Below are positions 38,835 to 51,300 of a stretch of DNA of 64,000 nucleotides, one piece after another. Every line of letters begins with the position of its first letter. Positions within the stretch are counted from its first letter, which is position 1. The notes under the pieces are model-generated. The model was not told where the DNA came from. It made no database searches and saw only the letters and a program-made list of their open reading frames with translations. The position numbers and the translations under genes were made by a program. Origin of the DNA: Paragordius varius (lineage: Eukaryota; Nematomorpha); contig OZ176050.1 of the NCBI GenBank assembly GCA_964247055.1, positions 6,634,001 through 6,698,000 on the forward strand. Reading direction: 5' to 3'.

Positions 38835-40189
38835 TCATATTCGCCTTTGTTTTCTAGGTCTGTGACCATTAAGGGGTACTGGAGTATTATCAGTTATGGA
38901 GATTATTTTAAGACCGCCCATCATTAATCCTTTAACAGAGGCCATTCGACCAGGCCCCAGTCCACTAACCACAACTCTAACCATTGTTATACCTACAATA
39001 TGTAAATAAAAAAATTAAAGCAAGGATTGAAATCGGAACTGTTTAAAATTCCGGTTCCTAGAATTTTTTGCCAAAAATTTTGTTTTCCGCTTTAACACAT
39101 TGTAAAACAGTTCTGATTCTATTTCGATTCCTAAAATTTGGAAAAGTGTCCAATTATTTTGATACAATAATAAAAGCCAAAAAACCATATACTACTTGAT
39201 AGCCGGATTGTCAAAACTTTTATTCGTTAAAGCTACCAGGTGAAATTCCATATAATTAAGTGTAGCATTATTAAAAAGATTGTTCGTGATAATCCGATAT
39301 CTTTTTTCAAACCTTATACCAAAACATATATCTAGTATCCGAAATTACGAAAAACGTATAGAAAAGGCTGTTTAAATGTTATAATTATTATTGTTTTATA
39401 AAATTGTTTCATAGTTTTTACCAACTTTAACTATTTAATATTTCAATACATAAAACAAATAAAAAGGTGTTGACCTCTCTGCATGCATTTTGTGGCGATT
39501 CCTTGACCAACAGCTTGAGCTGCGACATTGGTTCCTTTCTTGGCATTTTTGTAGCCCTCCAAACCACAGCTGTTGATAAGAACCGATTTCATAGTAACCT
39601 AAACGTTTTAAAAAGATATTAAACCTGGTCTTCAGGTTTTCCACCTTTGCCATAAGTAATGAATTGGGCAGATGACACAAGGGGTTCACTGATAGTAATA
39701 ATGGTATTGTTGAATGATGCCTTAATAAATGCAATAGGTATTTCAGAAAAGGAAATTTTTTTAATTTCATCAGGCGTTTGTTTTACCTCCACCCTAAAAT
39801 TTATTATTACCTTAATTATTACCATTCTCCACCTTTTCTCATCATTTTAGGTATAACATACAAGGCATCCAGTGTTTCTTCGTTAGGAATTAATTTTCCT
39901 AAAATCTCCGTTGACCAATGATCTATGTTATCCTCTCCCTCGACGTAATCTTCTATTATTGTTTGTGGTTTTTTAATTTTATTCTATATATTAATGGTAA
40001 ATTATTTACTATCACATCTGCATTTCTAGCTAAATCAAAAACATTTTCGTCACTTGCAATCCCCTCATCAGGTTTTAAACTATTTGAACGGTAATATTGT
40101 AAATCTTTGTGTCTATACCGAAAACTAATGAAAGTAAATAATCGTTTAGGAAAGGTTTGATAAGCGTGTTTTAAAAACATATTTAACAC
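38835..40189 (-). CDS. MRPS11: Mitochondrial ribosomal protein uS11m, 5 exons
   Basis: Exons: 40189-40010, 39983-39823, 39793-39625, 39598-39475, 38992-38835. Phases agree and give 263 residues. The first three introns are only 26, 29 and 26 nt; the fourth is 482 nt. The N-terminus ([20 protein letters not shown]) is basic and hydrophobic, like a mitochondrial targeting peptide. The S11 core follows: [13 protein letters not shown], then [18 protein letters not shown], then [30 protein letters not shown] and HRPRKQRRI at the C-terminus, the last being near-universal in the family. The protein belongs in the platform of the mitoribosomal small subunit. A stretch between ITISEP and the CGLEGY segment is longer than usual. 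The gene is divergent from INTS11 with 38 bp between start codons. Confidence 0.93.
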
Positions 40190-40227
40190 AAACTAAACAT
40201 TTTTGGGTTAACTCTTTTAAATTACAT
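40190..40227. promoter_or_regulatory. 38-bp divergent gap between MRPS11 and INTS11 start codons
   Basis: The two ATGs point away from each other with 38 bp between them, so both 5' UTRs and any core promoter must lie here or inside the neighbouring coding region. No TATA or initiator motif can be singled out. Confidence 0.5.
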
Positions 40228-42451
40228 ATGGGTGTGATAAAAATTATTCCTTTGGGAGCGGGTCAGGATGTGGGCAGAAGTTGTATTATAATAAATATTG
40301 GTAAGAAAAATATTATGCTGGATTGTGGAATGCATATGGGGTATAATGATGAAAGAAGATTCCCAGACTTTTCATTCTTTACACAACAAGGAGGAACTTT
40401 GGATGATTACATAACTTGTGTCATTTTAAGTCATTTTCATTTAGATCATTGCGGTGCTTTACCATATATGTCGGAAGTAATTGGATATAATGGACCGATA
40501 TATATGACTCATCCAACCAAAGCTATATGCCCAATATTGTTGGAAGATTATCGCCGTATTCTTGTTGATCGCAAGGGACACACAGAACATGTTTTCACAT
40601 CCGAACACATAAAATCGTGCATGAAAAAAGTTATTGCAGTCAATTTACATGAATGCATAAAGGTTGAAGATGATCTCTATATAAAACCATATTATGCTGG
40701 CCATGTCCTAGGAGCTGCCATGTTTCTCATAAAATATGGTGATTCCTCAGTCCTGTACACGGGAGATTTCAATATGACAGCCGATAGACATTTAGGAACG
40801 GCAAAAGTTGATAAATGCCGACCCTCACTACTTATTACGGAATCTACTTATGCTACAACCGTAAGGGATTCTAAACGTTGCAGAGAAGCAGAATTTTTGA
40901 AAAAAATTCATGAATGCGTTGAAAATGGTGGTAAAGTTCTAATACCTGTGTTTGCGCTTGGACGAGCCCAAGAATTGTGCATACTATTGGAATCGTATTG
41001 GGAAAGAATGAATATCAAAGTTCCAATTTATTTTACAGTTGGATTGGCTGAAAAGGCTAACTATTATTACCGTATGTTTATATCCTGGACAAATGAAAAA
41101 ATTAAAAAGACATTTGTGGACCGCAATATGTTTGATTTTAAGCATATAAAACCGTTTCAAAGATCTTTTGTCAATTTACCATCGCCTATGGTTGTTTTTG
41201 CTACTCCGGGTAAGTGTAATTATTTTTAAATGTCCTTAAACGAATATTATTTAATTGATGAATTATCAAATATTTTTATAGTCAGTATTCAGTGCTTAAA
41301 AATGTTAATAATTAATTTTGTTTTAAATTTGAAAATTTTATTGTTAAACATTAAGCATTTTTAGGTGATAAATTAATATTTTTTTCAAAATATAAATTAT
41401 TATGTAACCTATAAGTTAAGTTATATTATAAACATTATCATATAATGTAATAGGTATGTTGCACAGTGGTCAATCACTTGCCATTTTCAAGCAATGGGCC
41501 CCGGACCCCAAAAATATGGTCATTCTCCCAGGCTATTGTGTTTACGGAACCGTTGGGCAAAAAATACTTTCTGGTGTCCGTAGTTTTGAGTTTGAAAATA
41601 ACGTTAAAATTGATGTCCGTATGACGGTTGAATACATGAGTTTTAGTGCTCATGCCGACGCAAAAGGTATCTTACAGTTGATACGAAATTGTGAACCAGC
41701 CAACGTTTTATTGGTCCATGGTGAAGGCGAAAAAATGAAGATTTTAGCCAACAATATAAGGCAAGAATTCGATGTGCCATGTTATTACCCGGCTAACGGG
41801 GAATTAGTTACCCTAGATATCCCTCAACCCATATCGGTGACAATGAGCAAAGAAATGTTACAATACACCGAACCTTACGTATCACCACAAAAATGTTCCG
41901 ATGATGATATAAAACTAAAAACTGGTGATAACAAAAACCTTGATACCGCTGCCTCAAAACGAAGGAATTACGATTATTTACCCGCTATAAAACGGCGAAT
42001 ACATGGCACACTTGTATTTCAAAACAATCAACTGCATTTGATGCCTAACCCATTGTTTGGGAGCTTGGAATCGCTGGGGCAAACGAAATTCTGTTACAAA
42101 GCCATTGTAAATGAAAAAATATTATCTGCCTTACCCGAAAAGTCGTCCCCTTTGGATTCCAAACATATCGATTTCTCTGATGATTATGGGAGCCGCAAAA
42201 TTTTAAGTGACGCAATTTCCGACATACAAAAAGGCACCACATTAAATCCTATTGTTGACAAAGAATTAGAGACCCTAACACCAAACTCTATCATTCTTAA
42301 TTCATCTCTCGACATTAAATTAACACCGACCATAAATAAAGGGGAAGAAACATCAAAAGAATATATCTTAGAGATTAATTATAATCCATCAAATCAACGT
42401 TTGGCCCAAAAATTAATAAACTATATTAATACAAGAAAAAAAATTTGTTAG
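40228..42451 (+). CDS. INTS11: Integrator complex subunit 11 (snRNA 3'-end endonuclease)
   Basis: Exons 40228-41209 and 41454-42451 join as Gly (CCGG|GTAAGT ... TAG|GTATG), giving 659 residues against about 600 in human. The metallo-beta-lactamase fold carries [18 protein letters not shown] and the metal-binding HFHLDH at 69-74. The beta-CASP region includes [25 protein letters not shown] and [12 protein letters not shown]. The second exon has [28 protein letters not shown] and LVHGEGEKM. These are INTS11 (CPSF73-like) signatures. The enzyme cleaves snRNA and paused nascent transcripts in the Integrator complex with INTS9 in the nucleus. The extra length lies in a Lys/Asp-rich linker before the C-terminal dimerisation region. 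All visible catalytic residues are kept. Confidence 0.95.
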
Positions 42452-42658
42452 TTTTGTTGCAAAATATTAAATTTATATTTATTTTTTCATATTATCTAAT
42501 TAATACATTAAAAAACATATATAAATTGTTGACACTAATGTAAAATAATTTAAAAATGTGTTCTGGTACTCATACTGAGATTATTTATCAGTGCAACGAA
42601 TTTTTTTACCAAAATATAAGAATAATTAAAAAATAAAGGAATGTCAATTAATCAATCT

Positions 42659-45298
42659 TCATTGCCCAACGTGCTTAGTAGAGGCTACATGATCCGGTGA
42701 ATGTGTTCCATTCGTTCCCTACAAAAAATTATAAATAGTCATTTTTTTAAAAAAATATATCAATTTAGTAAAAAATGAGCGATTTGACAAATCGATAATT
42801 TTTTAAATAAAATAATTTGGTGTACAATAATTTTTGACAATATTTTCTCTAAAAAAACATACATGATAGTATTGCTGATATGTTTGAGTTGTCATCTGCC
42901 CATAACTTTGTTCAAGTTCCTTGGCCATTTTCTCGTACTCTTCATGAGTGTATACCGTACTATTTTCCCTCTGGAAAAAAATATTATATGATTGTTAAAT
43001 TTTAATTAAATTACAAGATTTCGCCTATCTAATCATATTGATGTTCATTAGGTAGTATACAAAAAAAGCTTTGTGTAATATGTTAAATATTTTTGCATAA
43101 TAATGTACTCATTTTCTATACTTCAGGATGCGGGGTTTCTTTGTCTCCTTCAGCAGCATATTCATCCAAAAACTCTTGTAAGCTTATAAAGAAATCTTTA
43201 TTTTTATCGAACTAAAAAGAGAATTAAAATGTAAAAAACATTCAATCTATAAAGTATATTCGATTCTGAAAAAAATACCCTTTTCAAGGCCTCTTTTTTC
43301 ATTTCATCCCTATAATGTTCTTTTTCTATAGGATCTGTTTGATTGTAATCCATGTATTCTTTTTTGACCTATAATATTAATAATTGTCGAATATATTTTA
43401 TTTTTTGATAATTTTTAGCCAAACGATATTTAATACAAAAGCTAAGCACGTAAACCGTTTTATTTAAATTATCTTAATATAAAAATTAAAAAAAACTTCA
43501 GCTTCTATAATGGTCGCCAGCTCTTCCTCGTCCCATTTGCTATTGCCATCAAGATCTTGAAATAAAATTTAATTGAAAATTACACATGGATATTTCAACA
43601 AATAATTATAATAGCAAAAGATATTCATTAAATAAGACTGGAAATTATAAGAGAAAAATTATAAATAATTCGATGTTGTTAGCATAATAAAGATTAAGAA
43701 TAGTAATACAATTGGGGATTGGTTTAATATTGATATATAAACTTGTTAGTACATTGTATTAAAATAAAATAATCAACATTTTGGGAATCGGTTTAAAGGA
43801 TGTTGAAAATATATTACCATGTCGGAAGAAAAAATCTCTGGGATCAAAATTGTCAAAATGTTCGACCTCTTCATTCACCTCTTGCAACTGTTGATGGCCA
43901 AGCTAAATATATTAATTTAAAATTGGAAAGGTAAAAATGTACAATATAAATGCGTTATTAATGGTAAAAATAAAAATAACATATAACGTTTATAAATTAT
44001 GGCTTATATATATATAAGTAATAATGCAAACCATATTAAATGAGTAATAGAATATGTTTAAAACATAGAAATCTATGAATTATTATAGCAAAAATTATAT
44101 GCAATTAAATATTTAAGTAATGGTTTAATCATCACGGTTTTTCATTAGAAAAGGTTTTTAAATTAAACTGTTGTTGGTATATTTAAGATCATTTTTATTA
44201 GTTAAAATTTTTTTACGTGGCCTTTCATTGTGCATAGGGGCCGCCGTTCCCCACAAACTCAATTTAATATGTAACTAATAAAAATAAATAATTATTTATA
44301 TTAACAGACATTTAACATAAATACCCTTTTTTAAATACCGAAATGACCAATTAATTCTCGTTACAGTACAGGCATGTCTAAAATGTGGTCTTATGTTCGT
44401 GTGAATTTTTTTAATCTTTTTAATCCATAATGTTTAATTCTTAAACCATAGTAATCATTTTTTATTTTAATTAATTTTAACATTTCAATACATTTTTTCA
44501 TTTTGAGAAAGACATAAAGCAAGCAAAGTATAAAATATTTAGAGTTAATAATTATGATGTGAATTTTGGCTTATATGAAAAAAATTTCATACGGGCTCAT
44601 GGGTTGGGTTTTCACGTAGATGCTTTTTATGTGCCTCTTGACGGGTTCTTTCTTCGGATTCATGAGCTGCTCGCTGTTCTGGAGACATGTGACTTTCCTC
44701 AAGCGTTTCATTAAATTTCTTTTGCATCTCATAATTTTTGTACATTTCATCTTGTTTTTGGGATATCAGTTCGATTGTCTAATATATTTATGTTAATAAT
44801 TAAGCTAACCTTTTTAACCAATTTGATTAAATCTTCCCGATCAAAATGTTCTTTGTCCGTATTTAAATGTTCATATTTATCAGGCATATCTGGACATATA
44901 AAATTACAACTAACCATTCTCATTTTCTAAACTGGTAAGTCTTTCGATTTCAAGGTTTTTTAATCTATTTAATTCTTCATAGGCCTCTTTTGATTTGAGC
45001 TTAAATTCATCAGTAAATTTATCAAGCTATAATATTATTTATATCAACTCACATCTCCATTGACTTGGGATATTTTATCCAAAATATTGATACCTTCTTC
45101 ATCAGAACGTACCACCTCTAATATTTGTTGGAGATAATTGCTAAAATGTATGTCACGCTAAAATTATAATTAAGGTACATAATAATCATCTTCTTGAGTA
45201 GGTATATCTTCAGGGGTTGTTATGCGTGGAGGGGGCGAAATAAGACAACCCACCAAAAAATAAAATATTGTAACACGCAGGCAAACTTGAGACCGCAT
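42659..45298 (-). CDS. NUCB: Nucleobindin (EF-hand Ca2+-binding secretory-pathway protein), 11 exons
   Basis: Exons: 45298-45179, 45157-45053, 45026-44915, 44889-44810, 44778-44593, 43902-43818, 43555-43497, 43368-43279, 43211-43122, 42970-42863, 42718-42659. All phases agree, giving 364 residues, shorter than human NUCB1/2 (about 420-460). The first four introns are 21, 26, 25 and 31 nt; later ones are 67-690 nt. A signal peptide spans about 1-21 (MRSQVCLRVTIFYFLVGCLI). The family's helical region follows (NYLQQILEVVRSDEEG, DKYEHLNTDKEHF, YKNYEMQKKFNETLEE). EF-hand loops are DLDGNSKWDEEE (about 230-241) and DKNKDFFISLQE (281-292). The C-terminal leucine-zipper part typical of vertebrates is mostly absent. 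The family acts in Golgi Ca2+ binding and G-alpha binding. Confidence 0.9.
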
Positions 45299-45358
45299 TA
45301 TTTAGCCATACTAAGCACTTTTTTACTATAAACCAATATCGTACTTCTCACATCAAAC
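45299..45358. promoter_or_regulatory. 60-bp divergent gap between nucleobindin and eIF4B start codons
   Basis: The ATG of nucleobindin (45298, -) and that of eIF4B (45359, +) are back to back. This is the second very short divergent pair within 5.2 kb. No named promoter element could be supported. Confidence 0.5.
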
Positions 45359-48300
45359 ATGGCAGTATCAAGTTCAATTATGTTTTTTACATTTATAGCT
45401 AAGAAAAAAGGCAAGAAAACCGTTTTGGAATTGGATATTAATCAATCTGCTCCGGTAGTTAATTGGGGTGAAGAAATGCAGAATGTTAAAATTGGTTTAA
45501 ATTATATTTCAATGTTTTAGATTCCACAATTACCTATAAAACTACTACCAATTTAATATTTCCATCTGCTCCAAGAGCCGCTTATGACAAAGATGATTCT
45601 TCGCAGATCCCAGACGAACCCCCTTATGCCATAAAAGTTTCAAATATGCCACTCAATTTTGTGGATGATGAATTAATTAAATTTTTTGATGATCTAAAAG
45701 TTTTTTTTCTTTTCTAATATAGATTCATGATATAAGTAGAGACCGGGGCAAAGTTTACATTGAATTTGGTAATAAATCGGATCTTATGAAAGCTTTGGAA
45801 AAAGATAGACAAGTTTTTATAAAATATATTAATGTTTAGAAATTTGAGGATAGATTAATCTATGTTGAATATAAAGAGCGATCAGGTATAATTGATATAT
45901 ATATTATTTTAGTACAACAAAATCGTGGATTTTTTGATCGCGGTCAAGATAAATATCGAAGAGGCAGTGATTATACTTTAACCATGCCACACTATTCAAG
46001 TATTCACCGATATTTTTTTACTTTACATATATACAGTAGCGTATGCAGTAAAAGATTGTTAGTGCAAAATAATCTTAAAAAACAGGGGGATAATATGGAT
46101 ATGTTTATAAATAGGACTGAATGATAATTAATATATGAAAATTGTCCCCCTGTTTAAGATTATTTTGCACTAACAATCTTTTACTGCATACGCTACTGTA
46201 TATATATATATATATATATATATTTTTATCGAATATATAACTATATCTCTCTAATTTATAGAAATTTATTTTATTTCCATGTGCAGAAAAATGGACTACA
46301 ATGTTTTCTCTGCATCTGCAATTTTAACATAATATCTATAAAATATTTCACATCATGAAAAATGATATTGTGATGACTTAATTTTATTGTAATCTTGGTT
46401 AGGTTAATAAGTTATTTCAGAAGAGTATTGGTCAAAAATAGAAAATATCATTTTTTTGTTCCAAATCAGTATAAAGATTTTAAATTTTGAAATGAATACC
46501 TCATTTATTACAAAATTATTTGACGTATATATTATTTTGTGATCGGTACAGCTTATTATTTATTTCATTACCTTATTCTACTCAATTATTAAAAGCGCAT
46601 GCTGCAAAGGGTAGTTTTCGGGTTGCAAATATCTTAAGCAAGGTTATTTTGAAATATTTTTAAAATTTTAATTTTTCCAACTCTTGTGACCATTCAATTT
46701 AAAATGTTTTTTCTGTTCGGGTAGATTTAAAAAACTAAAAATTGTCGCACATAAATATTTCTATTTTGTATATTTTTGGATTTTTATCCTCCTTGTATAC
46801 CAACCATATGCTGCTCATAGTATGTTTAATGATTTTTGTCTAATTTTTATCGTGTAATGTTTCTATTCTTCTAAATACACATTTTATGGTTAGACGTATC
46901 TAATTTTGATATTATTTTTTAAGCGCATTCTATTGATGTTCCTTGAAGAAGGCGTTCAATGTATAATTGAAAGTAAAAATCAGGGATTGTGGAACCATTT
47001 CATTCCGTGTTGGATTATTTTTGTTGAAAAAATTTCCTATAATTAAAATGACATATTGTGCGTTTTCTCTAACATATACTCGCTCCAGAAATAAAAACGT
47101 TTTCTCAATCGGTTCGGTTTTAATGCCTGCGAAAGGTATTATTCATTAATGCTCGTCCCTAACACAACAATTTCAATAACTATTTCTATAATTAATTGAT
47201 TGTTTTTGGAAATTATATTAATACCAATCTAGGATCCAAATAAAGTAAAATGGGTGTATCAAAATGACCAATAAAAAAAATTTTATTTCATAAATTAAAT
47301 TGCTTACTTAAGAATTAAAAGTGATTGTATTCCCACAAAATTAATTTAAGGTTTGAATAAAGTGAAATTTATTAGGTCAAATTTTGGTGTTGTTTTGTTA
47401 TAACTTAAGTTTTACCGATTCGAAATCTGATCTCTCATTTAAAATATATCACTTACTAGACTTTTTTAAATGAAAATTCTGTAAAAATATTTTCTTATGT
47501 ATAAAATATTTATACAGCCTGTAACCGATATGGGAATATTTATTTTAATCAGGGTCGTTTAACACGCGGGCCGCATGGGGCCCTTTAAAATATTTATGCA
47601 GCGCCGCGTGAAATTTTTAAAAGATTACAAGATTTTATATTTAAAAAATCTAGGGAAATAAATGCTTTTTAAACAAATTTTCTCTTCAAATTTAAGCAAC
47701 ACAGTGATAAAATAATAGTTTCTGTAAAAGTCTATGTTTGATATTTAACTGAATATTTATTATTGTTCATTGCGGCCCGTCTCGGCGCAGCCACATGTGT
47801 TGGGCACCCTTAATCTAAATCTTACTTTTCTTTTATTATAACAAACATAGTTTCAAAATTTTTTCGCGATATTTTGTTTAGCTCAACGAAACAATAATAT
47901 GGGTGGCGGTCAAGGTTTTCGTCAACCTTATAGGGGATCTATGTCAAGCGACTTTCACAATAGAGGTTTTATCAATAAAAACTTAAATAATTTTATACAA
48001 ATAATTTATTAAAAACAATAAGAGCATTAATAAAGTGTATGCAAATAAATTATTTTGCGATTTTATACTTATTCAATTAGCCTTTATGTAACACTTTATT
48101 CGATAATTTTATTGAAGTTAATATAGATATAAATCGATTTATTAAAATGTAGACAGACGTATTTTTAAATATAAAGTGGGACATATCTTTTTTAAATGAG
48201 GCTTTTCTGTCAACCTAATTACACAAATTTGTAAGTTTTAATTAACATCAAGCCAATGATTTTGGGTTTACTAGTAAAATGACACTAATATTTAAAATGT

Positions 48301-51300
48301 AGTAAAAAATGGGATACCCAAAAGACTAGGCAGCATACAATGTTTTGTGTGCGGCTTACCAAAATTTTCTAAAGAATGTTTTACTCCAATCACAATTTCA
48401 CGAAATTACAGAAAATATTTTGATGCTGACTAATAATTTGACTTTTCAAAAAAAATTATGCGCATGTCCCTTACAAAAAGCGGTTTTACTGTACTTGTAA
48501 ATATGTATCCAATCAATTTTCAAATTGAAAATTTTATAATTTTAGGTAATAACAATAATAATGGTGGTGGTCCTCCCTCAAGTTTTGCCAGATATCCGGG
48601 ACCTGTTCCGGCTTCACACCTACCCCCTCACCCTCCTCCTTATGCCAATAATCAACAAGGTAATGTATATATTAAGATAAATAGATTTTTGACCATTTTG
48701 AAAATACAAAAATATAATTTATTTCTAATACTTTTTAATCACTGTTTTTTTTTCTAAAAAATGGTATGGAACTATTTAAGCCCGATTTTATAAACGTATA
48801 AATCTACAGTAAGTACCCTTTATCGTTGGCCGATTCAAATTATTTTTAGCCGATTGGCAATACAGTAGCGTATGGATAAAAAACCATAAATTACTGAAAT
48901 TAATCAATTTTTTTTATCTTACAACCTTAAATTTGTCTATTTTATTTATGGGAAAAGTTCGTTTTATACAATAGCTATTGTACTAGCAAATGGCTAACAT
49001 TAATGTTAATTAGCCAAATAAAATGGGTACTAAATATACAAATTAACAATAATAAATGATATATTGTATAAACAAATTTGTTAAATTTGATGCCTGGGAT
49101 TGATTTTGCTTTCATGTTAAAATAAAAAAACAGTATTAGATTTATTTACTACATATTCCAAAGAAATAATAAGTTTTATTCCTTATTTACTCTTTAAAAC
49201 CAAATAATTAATTTCTCTATTCATTTTAAGGTGGTGGTAATTATCGAAATACAAACAATGCTAATCCTAATTACAATCATCGACCAGCCCATTATCAAGA
49301 TTATAATGGTAATAGAGTAAAAATAAAATTATGAATACAAGTATTTTTATATTTAAAACCTTGTTTTTCTACATAAACTATGCAATTTTAATTTAAAATA
49401 TATAATTTAGTGTTTTTGATTGCACTGCTCTGACTTTTTGGATGTAACTTACACGATTTCATTACGTTAGTTGAATTACTACTTTAATGATTTACTATTC
49501 AATCTTATTTTGCGATCCCTAGCGACAAGTATACACAAATATTGCCTGTATACTGAAAAAATATTTGTTTTCGTGTTTTACCCTTTATTGTTTTTCTAAT
49601 TTCCATTCTTTGTTGTAAAAATAAAGCAAGAGGTAATCGAGGTGCATCATTTCAAGGCAATGCGGGTGGTGGTCCGATGCCTCCATTGGGTGAACCTGCA
49701 GGTTTTTATGCCAATAATAACATGGCAGCTCCTCCCCATACTGCGGGATTCCCTGCTCCACGAAATCAAAGTATAACATTTTATTAATGTTTAACTGAAT
49801 TTGTTTTTGGGCTGCTATCATCATAAAAAAACTAGATTTTGATTTTCACATCCATAATTGAGCAAACTATAATTATTTAGCCGAGTTTTTTTGAGATAAA
49901 AATATTAAAAATATGATTTTTCCTTGTTTAATGACAATTTACAGGTACTATTGTTATTAATTATAAAAAAGTTATAATTACTAAGCCTTAATTTCTAAAG
50001 AATTATTTTAAATAGTTGTATCAAAAATTCAAAATAGAATTTATATTATAATAATTACGTATCCACATTTTAAATAAATTTTACACTTTTGGATAATTTT
50101 TTTAATTTTTAATTAGATTATAATCAAGGTGGGCAACGAGATTATCAAAAGGCACCACCCAACCGAAGTAAATTTTATCTTGGTTTTTTATATAATTAAG
50201 CATTTATTAATATTGGATTAATATGGGAATTATAATTCAGCTATAATTGAATGAATATAATAAAGTGAATTTTTGACTACAAGTAATTTTTGTCTAACGT
50301 AAAAATAAATTTAAAAATATACTATTTATTTGTAGTATTCGAAAATGCGATCCAATAAATACACGCACTTTATAGCTGAATAATAATCCAAATATCAATC
50401 CAATAACATTTCAGCGTAAACAATATCCAAGCATATTCTAAATTTTATCATTAATATTGTTTACAAATAAGATTTAAATGTATTAGTATAGTTAAACTAT
50501 ATGTAAATTTGCATTTCAATTGTTTTAACATTAATAACCGGTCTTACTGCTTATGAATGCAATTATTTACGTTCATAAACACCATTTCCACACGTCAAAC
50601 AGTGTTACATATAAGTTGGGACCAAATAAAAAGTTATGTTTATATATTAATTAGGTCGCCTAGGTTCTGAAACCAAGGATGGAGCCGAACCCAAACACAG
50701 AACGAAATTGGTGTTGGAACCTCGCACCGTTACTGAAGATGATACAGGTATCATTTTAGCAAACAAATTCATTTTAATTTTATGCAATGACTAAACAAAT
50801 ATAAATCTATAGTTTTAGACTTAAAACGGATTATTTATATCTATATGATATCCTAATGATTGATTTATAGTTTCAGCAAATAATAGAATAAACACAATAA
50901 CATAAAACCTATTTTTAAAAAATATAACCATACTTTTTAAACCCACATACTCTCTACATAAATTTGTTATTGCAGTTATAAATTTGTAATGTTTTGCCAT
51001 TACTTATAAATTGCTAATTCTTAAAACGATGAGTTATGGTTAAAACATTAAGATTTAAAATATTCAACAAAATTATTTGTTATTATAGTTTTACGTTTTA
51101 TCTATAAGTTAAATATTGTATAATTTAATTGTAATGATCCCCATAATTGGTTATAAAGGTAAAGTTGTGGAATCTGAAAAATATCAATCCATATTTGGAG
51201 GCGCTAAACCAGTTGATACGGATAAGAAAGAGGCTGAAATTGAGGCCCGGCTTTTGGCAGCCAAACAGGAGAAGCTAAAACAAGAAGGACAACAATCCCT

